NCBI GenBank assembly: GCA_900549215.1
Contig: URNJ01000034.1
Span: 1 to 14,097, forward strand
Length of the DNA stretch: 14,097 bases
Direction: 5' to 3'
From: an uncultured Collinsella sp.
GTDB taxonomy: Bacteria > Actinomycetota > Coriobacteriia > Coriobacteriales > Coriobacteriaceae
Shown here: in pieces, positions 6,115 to 14,097 of the stretch
Position numbering within the stretch: position 1 is the stretch's first letter
How the letters are laid out: each line of letters starts with the position of its first letter
Program-made: the position numbers and the translations under genes
The notes under the pieces: model-generated
The model's input: only the letters and a program-made list of their open reading frames with translations
What the model was told of the DNA's origin: nothing
Database searches by the model: none

Positions 6115-6972
6115 TTACTCCTCGTCGTCCTCGCCATCATCCTCGTCCTCAAGATGATCCAACAGGTAGCGAAGACCCTCGCTCACCTCGTTAGCGGGCA
6201 CCTTGGCAACGTAGCGCGCGTCGACGGCGGGCCTCATGATGACGCCCTCGCCCGAAGGCACGCGCATGCTCTCGAGCTCATCCTCATCAGTGCGGGCGAT
6301 ATCGCCGGCATTCATGCGCTGACCAGTCAACAGGAAGGTCAGACGGCAAGCGGCATCGATGGAAATCGAGGCGATGCGATCGAGGTAGCGCGAAACCATG
6401 ATGGCACGGCGCAGGTCGTCATAGTTGTTGTTGTCGTCCATAAAGTCGCCCGTATCCATACGGTTAAAGGTGCGGAAGAACTTCTCGTAGGCGGCGTGCA
6501 CTGGCTCGTCCTCGACGGCCAGGTTGCAGATGATGGACATGTCGTTAGTGACGAGCGCAGAAAGCGAAGAGCCCAGCACCTGGTAGACGGCCTCAGCCTC
6601 GGCCTCGACCGTGCCGACAAGCTCCTTGGGCAGCGAGATGTCGGCCTTGATCATATGACGCGTGGCACGGCAGATCTGACGGACCTTATCGGTCATGCGC
6701 TGCAGGTTAAAGTCGACGTAGATGATCGTCTGCAGCAAGCGGAAGTCGGAGGCAACCGGTGACTGCGTGGCGATCAGGTTGTAGCAGACGGCCTCCAGGT
6801 TGGCGCAACGCGCGTCAATCGAAAGCGTGCGCTTCTTGGTCTTGGTGGCGAGCTTGCGGTCGTCGGTCACATAGGCCTTCACGGCATCGTGGAGGGCCAG
6901 ATCGACGGCCTCGTAGATGCTCAGCATCTCGTGACGGGCCTCGATGAGCTGACGGGAAAACAGTTTGCGCAT
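6115..6972 (-). CDS. phoU: phosphate transport regulator PhoU
   Basis: This is a 285-residue, all-helical PhoU protein, the negative regulator that links the Pst transporter to phosphate signalling. Two three-helix repeats can be followed. The first runs from MRKLFSRQLIEARHEM through SIDARCANLEAVCYNLIA to DFRLLQTIIYVDFNLQRMTD, the classical PhoU segment ending in helix NLQRMTDKVRQI. The second contains AVEDEPVHAAYEKFF and MVSRYLDRIASISIDAACR. It is longer than the usual 215-240 residues because of an extra C-terminal part with a very acidic end (LEDEDDGEDDEE). GGAG lies about 8 bases before the ATG. It follows pstB after 92 bases and ends the pgeF-pst-phoU unit. No PhoR/PhoB-type sensor or regulator gene is in the window. 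Confidence 0.92.
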   Translation of the reverse strand: MRKLFSRQLIEARHEMLSIYEAVDLALHDAVKAYVTDDRKLATKTKKRTLSIDARCANLEAVCYNLIATQSPVASDFRLLQTIIYVDFNLQRMTDKVRQICRATRHMIKADISLPKELVGTVEAEAEAVYQVLGSSLSALVTNDMSIICNLAVEDEPVHAAYEKFFRTFNRMDTGDFMDDNNNYDDLRRAIMVSRYLDRIASISIDAACRLTFLLTGQRMNAGDIARTDEDELESMRVPSGEGVIMRPAVDARYVAKVPANEVSEGLRYLLDHLEDEDDGEDDEE

Positions 6973-7064
6973 GGTTCACTCCAATCAGTTGGGTGCGGTC
7001 ATGCCGCCCGCACAGTGAATACGCACCGGACCAGGTCCGATCGGCTTGGGACTAGTCGCACCGA

Positions 7065-7868
<804 letters not shown>

Positions 7869-7880
7869 GGGACTCCTTAA

Positions 7881-8786
7881 CTAGCGGCGCTTGCGCGACA
7901 GGAAGCGCGCAAACAGGTTGAAGGCCAAAATGATCACCATCAGCAAGAGCGCAGTGCCGTAGGCTGCGTTCATGTTGATACCGTCGTTGGCAAGCAGGTA
8001 CAGGTGAACGGTCATGGGACGACCGGAATCGAGCGGCGAAATAGGTAGATTGATGGCCTGGCCCATGGTGTAGAGCACCACGGCGGTCTCGCCGATAGCG
8101 CGGCCGATGGCAAGGACGATGCCGGTGGCAATGCGGCCAAAGGCCGAAGGAAGCACGATCTTGGAGACGACCTGCCACTTGGTGGCACCCAGACCGTACG
8201 CGCCCCAACGGATATAGCGCGGAACGGCGCGAATGGCCTCTTCGGTGGTGCGCATGACGATGGGCAGCATCAGAAGTGCCAGCGCCAAGGCGGCCGAGAC
8301 CATCGAAAGGCCTAAGCCCATGGCCTCGACAAACAAGGCATAACCGAACAGACCCATAACGATGGAGGGCACCGAGGCCAAAGCATCGGCAGCGTAACGG
8401 ATGAGCTCGACGACCTTGCCCTGCTTGGCGTACTCGGCCAGATAGACGGCTGCTAGCACGGCGATCGGCGTGCAGATGAGCATGGCGAGCGCCGTCACAT
8501 AGACGGTCGAGACAATCGTAGGCCAAATGCCGCCCTCGGCGTTGACGCCTTGGGGCCAACCGAAGATAAAGTCGAGCGAGATATGCGGCAAGCCGTTAAC
8601 AACCACGTAGGCGATGATAGCGACCAGCACCAGCGTGGTGATGTAGGCCGCGGCGCGGAACACACCGAGCATGATCTTGTTTGACAGGTCCTTGTTGATA
8701 CGGCCCTTCTTGCCGTGGGAAAGGGCACGCTTGATGCGCTCGCGCGACGAGGTCGTATCGACCGTCGTGTCAACGGAATCGGACAT
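7881..8786 (-). CDS. pstA: phosphate ABC transporter permease PstA
   Basis: This 301-residue inner-membrane permease forms the phosphate channel together with PstC. A charged cytoplasmic N-terminus (about 1-37) precedes about six membrane segments, the first near residues 43-66 (AAAYITTLVLVAIIAYVV). The ABC permease EAA loop is clear: EEAIRAVPRYIRWGAYGLG then ATKWQVVSKIVLPSAFGRI and IGRAIGETA. The glycine-proline rich LASVPSIVMGLFGY motif is typical of Pst permeases. A G-rich ribosome binding site (GAGGGGG) formed by the end of pstC precedes the ATG; the two genes are separated by 3 bases. Assignment as PstA rather than PstC rests on gene order and on the closer match of the N-terminal and C-terminal parts to PstA. 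Confidence 0.94.
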   Translation of the reverse strand: MSDSVDTTVDTTSSRERIKRALSHGKKGRINKDLSNKIMLGVFRAAAYITTLVLVAIIAYVVVNGLPHISLDFIFGWPQGVNAEGGIWPTIVSTVYVTALAMLICTPIAVLAAVYLAEYAKQGKVVELIRYAADALASVPSIVMGLFGYALFVEAMGLGLSMVSAALALALLMLPIVMRTTEEAIRAVPRYIRWGAYGLGATKWQVVSKIVLPSAFGRIATGIVLAIGRAIGETAVVLYTMGQAINLPISPLDSGRPMTVHLYLLANDGINMNAAYGTALLLMVIILAFNLFARFLSRKRR

Positions 8787-8789
8787 AGC

Positions 8790-9716
8790 CTACCCCCTCT
8801 TCTTCTTGGAAATCAGACGGACGATGCCCACCAGCGCGGCGGAGATGATAAACAGGACCACGCCCATGCCAAACAGCGCCGAGCGGTGAAGGCCCGAAGA
8901 ATAGCTCATGTCGAGCGCGATCTGGCTCGTGAGCGTCGAGATGGGGCTCGCGATGCTATCGGGAATGACCGGAGCGTTGCCCACGACCATGAGCACGGCC
9001 ATGGTCTCACCGATGGCACGGCCCATACCCAGCACGATGGCGTCCACGATGCCCAGTTTGGCGGCTGGCAGCACGACCTTATAGATGGTCTGCCACTTGG
9101 TGGCACCCATGGCATAGGATGCCTCGCGAATACCCATAGGAATGGAATTGAGGGCATCGATGGTGAGCGTAGTGATGGTGGGGACGATCATGATGGCGAG
9201 CACGAACCACGCCGTCAGCGCACCAAAACCAAGGCCGCCGGTCAGCTGTGCGATAAACGGGCGGATGATGATCATGCCAAAGAAGCCGTAGATGATGGAG
9301 GGAATGCCCGCCAACAGGTCGACGGCAGGACTGATGAGCTTGCGCACGCGCTTGCTGGCAATCTCGACCAGGTACACGGCCGTGCCCACACCCAATTCCA
9401 TTCCAAGGGCGAGTGCGCCGGCGGTCACCGGGCCCGAGCCGGCAAGCAGCGACATGATGCCGTAGTGGCCCTCAGAGGGCGCCCACGTAAAGCTAAAGAA
9501 GTCCGCCAGACCGATGTCGGTAAAGACGGGCAGCGCCGAGTACGTGGTAAAGACAAAAATCAGGATGACGGTAACGACCGCCAAGAACGCGCAGGCAAAG
9601 AAGATCCCCTGCAGCGCCTTCTCCTTGATATAGGTACTGCGCGATACGAGCGCCAGCTCGCGCTTCTTGGGCGCCTGAGCATTCTGCTCAGTCTGGGAGT
9701 TTTCCTGTGCTTCCAT
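8790..9716 (-). CDS. pstC: phosphate ABC transporter permease PstC
   Basis: This is a 308-residue permease of the Pst complex. The N-terminus is polar (MEAQENSQTEQNAQ) and is followed by a membrane segment near residues 32-55 (IFFACAFLAVVTVILIFVFT) and five further segments. The EAA loop reads IREASYAMGATKWQTIYKV then LPAAKLGIVDAIVLGMGRAI. LLAGIPSIIYGFFGM is the Pst permease motif. A GTG at 9725 is in frame, but I choose the ATG at 9716 because GGGGAG lies 8 bases upstream of it and would overlap the GTG. With this start, the pstS stop TAG and the pstC ATG are one base apart, so translation is likely coupled. Confidence 0.94.
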   Translation of the reverse strand: MEAQENSQTEQNAQAPKKRELALVSRSTYIKEKALQGIFFACAFLAVVTVILIFVFTTYSALPVFTDIGLADFFSFTWAPSEGHYGIMSLLAGSGPVTAGALALGMELGVGTAVYLVEIASKRVRKLISPAVDLLAGIPSIIYGFFGMIIIRPFIAQLTGGLGFGALTAWFVLAIMIVPTITTLTIDALNSIPMGIREASYAMGATKWQTIYKVVLPAAKLGIVDAIVLGMGRAIGETMAVLMVVGNAPVIPDSIASPISTLTSQIALDMSYSSGLHRSALFGMGVVLFIISAALVGIVRLISKKKRG

Positions 9717-9717
9717 G

Positions 9718-10554
9718 CTACTCACTCCCCTTCTCGTCGTTGGTGACGGGGATAAAGCCCGCCTCGCGAATCTGCTTGTCCATCTTTTCGGACGTCACGT
9801 AGTCGATGTAATCCTGCGCCTGCTGCGAAGGCGCACCCTTCACAAAGAAGTAAAGGTCGCGTGAGATGGGATAGCCGCCGCTCGCGACCGTCTTCTCGGA
9901 CGCCTCAACATGATTGACCGAGACGGCCTTGACCGAGGTCTTGGCGTTGAGGCTATCGACGAAGCCCAGCGAAATGTAGCCAATGGCACCGCGCGAACGA
10001 GATACCACATCGCGCACCTGGCCCGTGCCCGAAAGAACGGCCGAGCGGCGATCGAACGGGGCGCCGTCCATCACGATGGTACGAAAGGCCTCACGCGTGC
10101 CGGACGCCTCATCTCGGTTGATAACCTGAATCCTCAGGTCCTCGCCACCGACTTCTTTCCAGTTGGTGATCTTGCCGGCGTAAATATCGCGGAGCTGCTC
10201 GGTCGAGAGGTTATCGACCGGGTTATCGTCGTTCACGATGACCGCGATACCGTCGTGGGCAATGACGATGGGAGTCAGGCCCAGATCCTGCTCGTCGGCA
10301 TTGAGTCCACGGGAGGAGCTGGCGATATCGGCCGTGCCGGCGCTGACGGCCTCGATGCCAGCGGAAGAACCCAGACCGGAAACGAGCACGTCGATGCCGG
10401 TCTCCTCCTTAAAGCCCTCGGCCGCAATCTCGGCGATAGGAAGGCAGGTCGTGGAGCCGGCCACGGTAATGGAAGAGGTAGAAGATCCCGAAGAACAGGC
10501 GCACAGCGTAAGCGTAAGCACAGCGGCGCTCAGGACCGATGTGATCTTTCTCAT
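9718..10554 (-). CDS. pstS: phosphate-binding lipoprotein PstS
   Basis: This 278-residue extracytoplasmic phosphate-binding protein delivers phosphate to the PstCAB transporter. A lipoprotein signal peptide (MRKITSVLSAAVLTLTLCAC) ends in the lipobox LCAC with lipidation at C20. A Ser-rich linker and the binding domain follow. Phosphate-contact motifs are visible: VAGSTTCLPIAE, GTADIASSSRGLN and RDEASGTREAF. The C-terminus has YFFVKGAPSQQAQDYIDYV. Length is normal for Gram-positive PstS. Its ATG overlaps the pgeF stop in ATGA (10554-10551) and there is no good ribosome binding site of its own, so translation probably depends on ribosomes finishing pgeF. It is the first pst gene of the operon. 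Confidence 0.95.
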   Translation of the reverse strand: MRKITSVLSAAVLTLTLCACSSGSSTSSITVAGSTTCLPIAEIAAEGFKEETGIDVLVSGLGSSAGIEAVSAGTADIASSSRGLNADEQDLGLTPIVIAHDGIAVIVNDDNPVDNLSTEQLRDIYAGKITNWKEVGGEDLRIQVINRDEASGTREAFRTIVMDGAPFDRRSAVLSGTGQVRDVVSRSRGAIGYISLGFVDSLNAKTSVKAVSVNHVEASEKTVASGGYPISRDLYFFVKGAPSQQAQDYIDYVTSEKMDKQIREAGFIPVTNDEKGSE

Positions 10555-11351
10555 AGCATCACGCCGATCGCAGCATGGCGCCCACAGGTGCCGTCCTCGT
10601 TACGGTAGGAATAAAAGCGGTCGTTCTGACGCACAGTCGAAAGCTGGGTATCCACGATATCATCCGCGTCGACACCGACATCTACCAGCGCCTCGCAAAT
10701 GGCAGCAGAAAGATCGAGCATGCAAGAGGTGCTCGCATCGATGCACGAGAACTCGGCGGCAAAGCGATCCATGAGTTCCTGGGATACCTCATATTCGTCA
10801 CCCAAGATATGGGGGCCGATATAGGCGGAAACGTCGCGCGCATCGCAGCCGGCAGCATCGCAAAGCACCTGGCACGCCTTGGCAGAAATACGTGCAATCG
10901 TGCCCTTCCAACCGGAGTGTACCACGGCAAATCCGCCAGGGGCCACCAGCACCACGGGAACGCAGTCGGCAAAGCAGAGCAGCACGGGCACGTTATGCGC
11001 CGTACAGACGATGGCATCGCAGCCGTCGGCAATCTGCTCGCGGACGTCCTCAAGGTCATCGGCGCCGTTCGAGGTCACCGCAACGATATGGTCACCATGG
11101 ACCTGATTGGGAACGAGCAGGTTGTGCTCGCACTCGGCGGCACCCATAGCCTCGAGTGCGCGGCGACGATTTTCTTGAACAGCAAAGGGATCATCGCCAA
11201 CATGCGAGCCCAAGTTGAGTGAGGAGTACGCATCTTCGGAAACGCCACCGGCGCGCTCGGTGAAGGCAAAGCGAACATCGGATGTCGCGCCCTCCACCAA
11301 CGTAACTCCATCATGGTCGACACGCGAAACGTTGTCCGCACGTGCTGCCAT
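10551..11351 (-). CDS. pgeF: PgeF/YfiH-family purine nucleoside phosphorylase (peptidoglycan editing factor)
   Basis: This 266-residue protein belongs to the YfiH/LACC1 family, formerly called laccase-domain or polyphenol oxidase. Members catalyse phosphorolysis of purine nucleosides, and the E. coli member affects peptidoglycan composition. Visible motifs are SSLNLGSHVGDDPFAVQENR (44-62), NQVHGD with H85, LLCFADCVPVVL with C130, and VVHSGWKG with H145. The H/C/H set is the family's metal-binding active site. GPHILGDEYEV and CGRHAAIGVML complete the fold. The start at 11351 is supported by AGGAGG 7 bases upstream; a frame open to 11372 is not. It is the first gene of the unit, after a terminator that ends ftsZ, and overlaps pstS by four bases. 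Because phosphorolysis uses inorganic phosphate, joining it to pst may have biological sense, but that is inference. Confidence 0.92.
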   Translation of the reverse strand: MAARADNVSRVDHDGVTLVEGATSDVRFAFTERAGGVSEDAYSSLNLGSHVGDDPFAVQENRRRALEAMGAAECEHNLLVPNQVHGDHIVAVTSNGADDLEDVREQIADGCDAIVCTAHNVPVLLCFADCVPVVLVAPGGFAVVHSGWKGTIARISAKACQVLCDAAGCDARDVSAYIGPHILGDEYEVSQELMDRFAAEFSCIDASTSCMLDLSAAICEALVDVGVDADDIVDTQLSTVRQNDRFYSYRNEDGTCGRHAAIGVML

Positions 11352-11403
11352 ACTAAAGCCTCCTAATAACACAAGTACCGCGGCATCGCCGCTACAGCCC
11401 GCG

Positions 11404-11409
11404 TTTATA
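11404..11409 (-). promoter_or_regulatory. possible -10 box of the pgeF-pst operon
   Basis: TATAAA on the minus strand lies 52 bases before the pgeF start. No good -35 box is found at 17 bp. A second weaker candidate, TATCCT (11436-11431), lies nearer to the Pho-like repeats. The choice between them is open. Confidence 0.3.
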
Positions 11410-11456
11410 CGGCTGTCATACTTCTCTAAAAGGATACCTGCTGCGCTGGAGGCAAT

Positions 11457-11474
11457 CGTAAAGGGAACGTAAAG
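11457..11474 (-). promoter_or_regulatory. candidate Pho box: CTTTACG direct repeat with 11-bp period
   Basis: On the minus strand CTTTACG (11474-11468) is followed by four bases and again CTTTACG (11463-11457). Two identical 7-mers with a 4-base gap are the architecture of PhoB/PhoP operators (compare E. coli CTGTCAT-N4-CTGTCAT). It lies 105 bases upstream of pgeF, in the only spacer that can hold the pst operon promoter. Regulator identity is unknown. Confidence 0.45.
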
Positions 11475-11506
11475 AGATTGGAGGTTCTAGTTTACAAAGT
11501 CGAAAT

Positions 11507-11535
11507 AAAAAGGGCGTGTCCATACGGACACGCCC
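11507..11535 (-). terminator. terminator of ftsZ
   Basis: On the minus strand GGGCGTGTCC-N4-GGACACGCCC (arms 11535-11526 and 11521-11512) is a perfect 10-bp stem followed directly by TTTTT (11511-11507). It lies 26 bases after the ftsZ stop, so ftsZ ends here and pgeF-pst must have its own promoter. Confidence 0.93.
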
Positions 11536-11561
11536 CTGTGCACAACAATGCAAAGAACGAC

Positions 11562-12716
11562 TTAGAAGCTACCGCGCTTCAGGAAGTCGGGAAGCTCGAA
11601 CTGATCGTTGCCGAAGTTAGGAAGCCCAGTGCCACCGACGTTGCGGGTCGGAGCGGCCTGAGCCGGGCTGGTGGCCGGAGCGGTGCGCTGCGGCTCAGCG
11701 GAGGCAGCGGCCTTGCTCTGAGACTGCTGAGCAGCAAAGAGCTCGTCCTGACGGTTGACGTTGGAGTCGGAGAAGCCCGTAGCGATGACGGTGATACGCA
11801 CCTGATCGCCCAGGGACTCGTCGACAACGGTACCGAAGATGATGTTGGCCTCGGGGTCGACGGCGTTGGCGACAACGTCGGCGGCGTCGCTGATCTCCTG
11901 GATACCCAGGTCCTTGGAACCGGCGATGGAGAGCAGCACGCGCGTGGCACCATCGATGGAGCTCTCGAGCAGCGGGCTGGAGATGGCCTGCTGGGCAGCG
12001 TCGACGGCACGGGTATCCCCAGAAGAGGTACCGATACCCATCATGGCGGTACCGGCCTGCTTCATGATGGTCTTAACATCGGCGAAGTCCAGGTTGATGA
12101 TACCGGGGACGGTGATGAGGTCGGTGATGCCCTGGGTGCCCTGGGAAAGGACGCCATCGGCAATCGCGAAGGCCTCGAGCATGGTGGTCTTCTTCTCGGC
12201 GATGTCGAGCAGCTTATCGTTAGGGATGACGATCATGGTGTCGACACAATCAGAAAGGGTCTTGATACCCTCCTCGGCGCTCTTCTTGCGCTTGCGGCCC
12301 TCGAAGGTGAAGGGCTTGGTCACGACGGCGACAGTCAGTGCGCCGACCTCGTTCATCGCGATATCGGCAACGATGGGAGCAGCGCCGGTACCGGTGCCAC
12401 CGCCCTCACCGCAGGTGATGAACACCATGTCGGCGCCAGCGAGCGCCTCGGCAATGTCGTCGCGGGACTCATCGGCAGCCTTGCGGCCAACCTCGGGGTT
12501 GGCGCCGGCGCCCAGGCCGCGGGTAAGGTCGGTGCCGATGTGCACCTTGATATCGGCATCAGAGATCGCGAGTGCCTGAGCATCGGTGTTGATGGCAACA
12601 AACTCGACGCCGCGGATGCCCTCTTCGATCATTCGATTGACCGCGTTGGTACCGCCGCCGCCGACGCCGACCACCTTAATGACGGCAAGGTAGTTGTTGA
12701 TCTCTGTCTCGTGCAT
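11562..12716 (-). CDS. ftsZ: cell division protein FtsZ
   Basis: This 384-residue tubulin-like GTPase forms the division ring. GTP-binding motifs are VGVGGGGTNAVNRMI (17-30), the NTDAQAL region (43-49), the tubulin signature CGEGGGTGTGAAP (102-114) and the T7 loop NLDFADVKTIM (208-218), which holds the catalytic aspartates. A flexible Ala/Gln/Pro linker (about 318-365) leads to the conserved C-terminal tail LPDFLKRGSF, the docking site for SepF. The T4 loop has E where most FtsZ proteins have M (usual AGMGGGTGTG). The start at 12716 is supported by GGAGG 7 bases upstream. It follows ftsQ after a 199-base spacer and has its own strong terminator. Confidence 0.97.
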   Translation of the reverse strand: MHETEINNYLAVIKVVGVGGGGTNAVNRMIEEGIRGVEFVAINTDAQALAISDADIKVHIGTDLTRGLGAGANPEVGRKAADESRDDIAEALAGADMVFITCGEGGGTGTGAAPIVADIAMNEVGALTVAVVTKPFTFEGRKRKKSAEEGIKTLSDCVDTMIVIPNDKLLDIAEKKTTMLEAFAIADGVLSQGTQGITDLITVPGIINLDFADVKTIMKQAGTAMMGIGTSSGDTRAVDAAQQAISSPLLESSIDGATRVLLSIAGSKDLGIQEISDAADVVANAVDPEANIIFGTVVDESLGDQVRITVIATGFSDSNVNRQDELFAAQQSQSKAAASAEPQRTAPATSPAQAAPTRNVGGTGLPNFGNDQFELPDFLKRGSF

Positions 12717-12915
12717 GTCGGTCCTCCGAACAAAGGTTATAGCCATAGCATGGGTCGACCCCTGCGCACATTAACCTTCAGGTTGAAAGTAAATGCAAAG
12801 GTAAACCGTATTATGTTTGCACATTATGAACGTATCAGTCAAATAATTGACCGTGAAAACCAAACAAACCAGATAAACGGCGTGGTATGGCCCCTCAACA
12901 AAGCATCAATCGGCG
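12717..12915 (-). promoter_or_regulatory. ftsQ-ftsZ spacer, probable ftsZ promoter and leader region
   Basis: This 199-base spacer is A+T-rich compared with its surroundings and holds no credible gene. It contains the palindromes AACCT-TC-AGGTT (12773-12784) and GTCAA-N4-TTGAC (12838-12851), and on the minus strand CATAAT occurs twice (near 12835-12810), resembling -10 boxes. No pair with both good boxes and 16-18 bp spacing was found, so the exact ftsZ promoter is unresolved. Confidence 0.4.
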
Positions 12916-14097
12916 CTACGAGGTCGGAGCATTCCTAAATGTGTAGTTGCCCGGAGAGCGCACATTGATATACGTTACGCCCTCTACCTGCGAAAGCAAC
13001 TTGGTGACTACGCGTTCCTTCTTTACGATATCGTCCGAATCGCCCAGCGACACCTCAATGCCGTTATTGAGGTTTGCCGAGATGGCTTCGACCGAAGGCG
13101 TGGAAATATCCTTGACTTGTCCCAAGAACTCGCTCGAAAAACCACGCACATAATCCAGGCCGGCCTTAACGGCTTTGGAGTTCACCGCTTGGCCGGAAAC
13201 CGGAGCGACATCCGCCGAGACATCAGTCAACAGCACCGCGCCATAATGCTTAGCGAGCGCCAGTGCAGCATCGATTCCGGTCAGGGTATTTGAGCCCTGC
13301 CCTGTCGTGATGACGTTGCCCTGGTCGTCCACTTCGACCGACGTCGACAGCGGGGCGATCCAAGTGTCATCATCCCCGATGGCCCAGGCAAGGTCATCGG
13401 AGCTGATATAGGCAATTGCGATGACCTTGCGCTCCATCGGCGTAATGATGAGCGTATGCGGGAACTGACGCTGGACATCCACGCCCGAGACCCACGGGTT
13501 CTGCTTGAGATCCTCGGTAATCTGGTCGGGATTGACGTTAAAAAGCGACGTTCCCTCGGGCAAATCGATCAGCTGGATAGCATCGTGCTTCGTCACATGC
13601 TCGCTGCCCTGAATCTGAATATCAGTGGCGGCAAACAATCCAGAGTTGATCACCACGATGGCAACGACGACGAGCACGGCCAAGGCGGCCAGAACGCCGC
13701 CCACGATTTTGCCTTTGCCTGCAACGACAGAAGCGGCGTCTGATGTTTTATTTGCCATCGCCCCAAGTGAAGACAACGGGTTTACGCCTTTTTTACTCGA
13801 AGGCTTCTTGGCGGTAGCCGGCACCGATGTCAGCGAGCGCGGTTTCGATGCGCCCAGTGTGCGACCTGGACGCGCCGCTTTAGTTCCCGTCGAGGGCTTA
13901 GGAGTTGTCATGGGGCGGGCAGGCTTGGCGCCCATAACAGGCTTTGACGTCACCGAGGGACGCGAGGACTTTTTTGCGGCCGGACGATTACCAAGCTGCG
14001 AGCCGACGACCGGACGACTGGTCTGTCGAGCATGCCCGACAGGCTTAGAGTGCGCGACGGTATTGCGTTGAGGTTTGGCAGGCGCGCCGGAACGCCC
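12916..14097 (-). CDS. ftsQ: cell division protein FtsQ with long basic N-terminal extension (5' end outside window)
   Basis: At least 393 residues are visible, and the frame is open to the window edge, so the true start lies beyond 14097. A GTG at 13953 and inner ATGs (13911, 13758) have no ribosome binding site. The order is a disordered Lys/Arg/Pro/Ser/Thr-rich cytoplasmic region (visible residues 1 to about 128, with repeats like SKPV and RP), one membrane helix (about 131-153, IVGGVLAALAVLVVVAIVV), a POTRA domain beginning IQIQGSEHVTKHDAIQLIDL, then the FtsQ beta domain ending in SPGNYTFRNAPTS. FtsQ is the single-pass divisome protein that links FtsB/FtsL. The position directly upstream of ftsZ is standard for actinobacteria. 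The cytoplasmic part is long for the family. Confidence 0.9.
   Translation of the reverse strand, partial: GRSGAPAKPQRNTVAHSKPVGHARQTSRPVVGSQLGNRPAAKKSSRPSVTSKPVMGAKPARPMTTPKPSTGTKAARPGRTLGASKPRSLTSVPATAKKPSSKKGVNPLSSLGAMANKTSDAASVVAGKGKIVGGVLAALAVLVVVAIVVINSGLFAATDIQIQGSEHVTKHDAIQLIDLPEGTSLFNVNPDQITEDLKQNPWVSGVDVQRQFPHTLIITPMERKVIAIAYISSDDLAWAIGDDDTWIAPLSTSVEVDDQGNVITTGQGSNTLTGIDAALALAKHYGAVLLTDVSADVAPVSGQAVNSKAVKAGLDYVRGFSSEFLGQVKDISTPSVEAISANLNNGIEVSLGDSDDIVKKERVVTKLLSQVEGVTYINVRSPGNYTFRNAPTS

Noticed and set aside
8715..9746. Plus-strand open frame opposite pstC and pstA (343 codons)
   Set aside because: It is very rich in His, Arg, Asp and Gly, without membrane or domain features; antisense shadow of the permease genes.
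11478..12938. Long plus-strand open frame opposite ftsZ (486 codons)
   Set aside because: It is the antisense shadow of ftsZ in a GC-rich genome; its Gly/Asp/Val/Leu-rich composition mirrors ftsZ codons and it has no domain.

Overview
The window looks like chromosomal DNA of a high-GC actinobacterium of the class Coriobacteriia, most like Collinsella. The clues are an ftsQ-ftsZ pair with no ftsA, a SepF/DivIVA-type division gene set, GC-rich codon use and compact operons with strong GGAGG-type ribosome binding sites. The genus is an inference from gene content and protein style; no search was run.

The left side (about 1-3410) holds short, independent units. They are the 5' end of an unidentified minus-strand gene, a 112-residue hypothetical protein, a plus-strand pit-type phosphate permease with its DUF47/PhoU-like partner, a large inverted repeat, a G+T-rich stretch of short direct repeats, and a nitroreductase gene whose 5' half has codon use quite unlike its 3' half. 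Two converging terminators (3317-3354 and 3380-3409) separate this part from the rest.

From 3436 to the right edge every gene is on the minus strand. In transcription order they are ftsQ (5' end outside the window), ftsZ with its own terminator, pgeF, pstS, pstC, pstA, pstB, phoU, a probable terminator, then yggS, sepF, yggT and divIVA. In many Gram-positive bacteria the genes after ftsZ run pgeF/yfiH, yggS, sepF, yggT, divIVA without a break. Here a complete high-affinity phosphate uptake operon sits between pgeF and yggS, and pgeF overlaps pstS by four bases (ATGA). Division and septum-placement genes therefore alternate with phosphate acquisition genes, and the low-affinity Pit system is about 10 kb away.

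The most unusual points are these. A Pho-box-like pair of 7-mers with an 11-bp period lies upstream of pgeF-pst. The yggT gene has no ATG, GTG or TTG start that would keep its first membrane segment, and it lies in frame behind the sepF stop. There is a perfect 22-bp inverted repeat after the pit operon. The nitroreductase gene is a codon-use mosaic. FtsQ has a long basic, proline-rich cytoplasmic extension. I saw no CRISPR array, tRNA, rRNA, transposase or phage gene.
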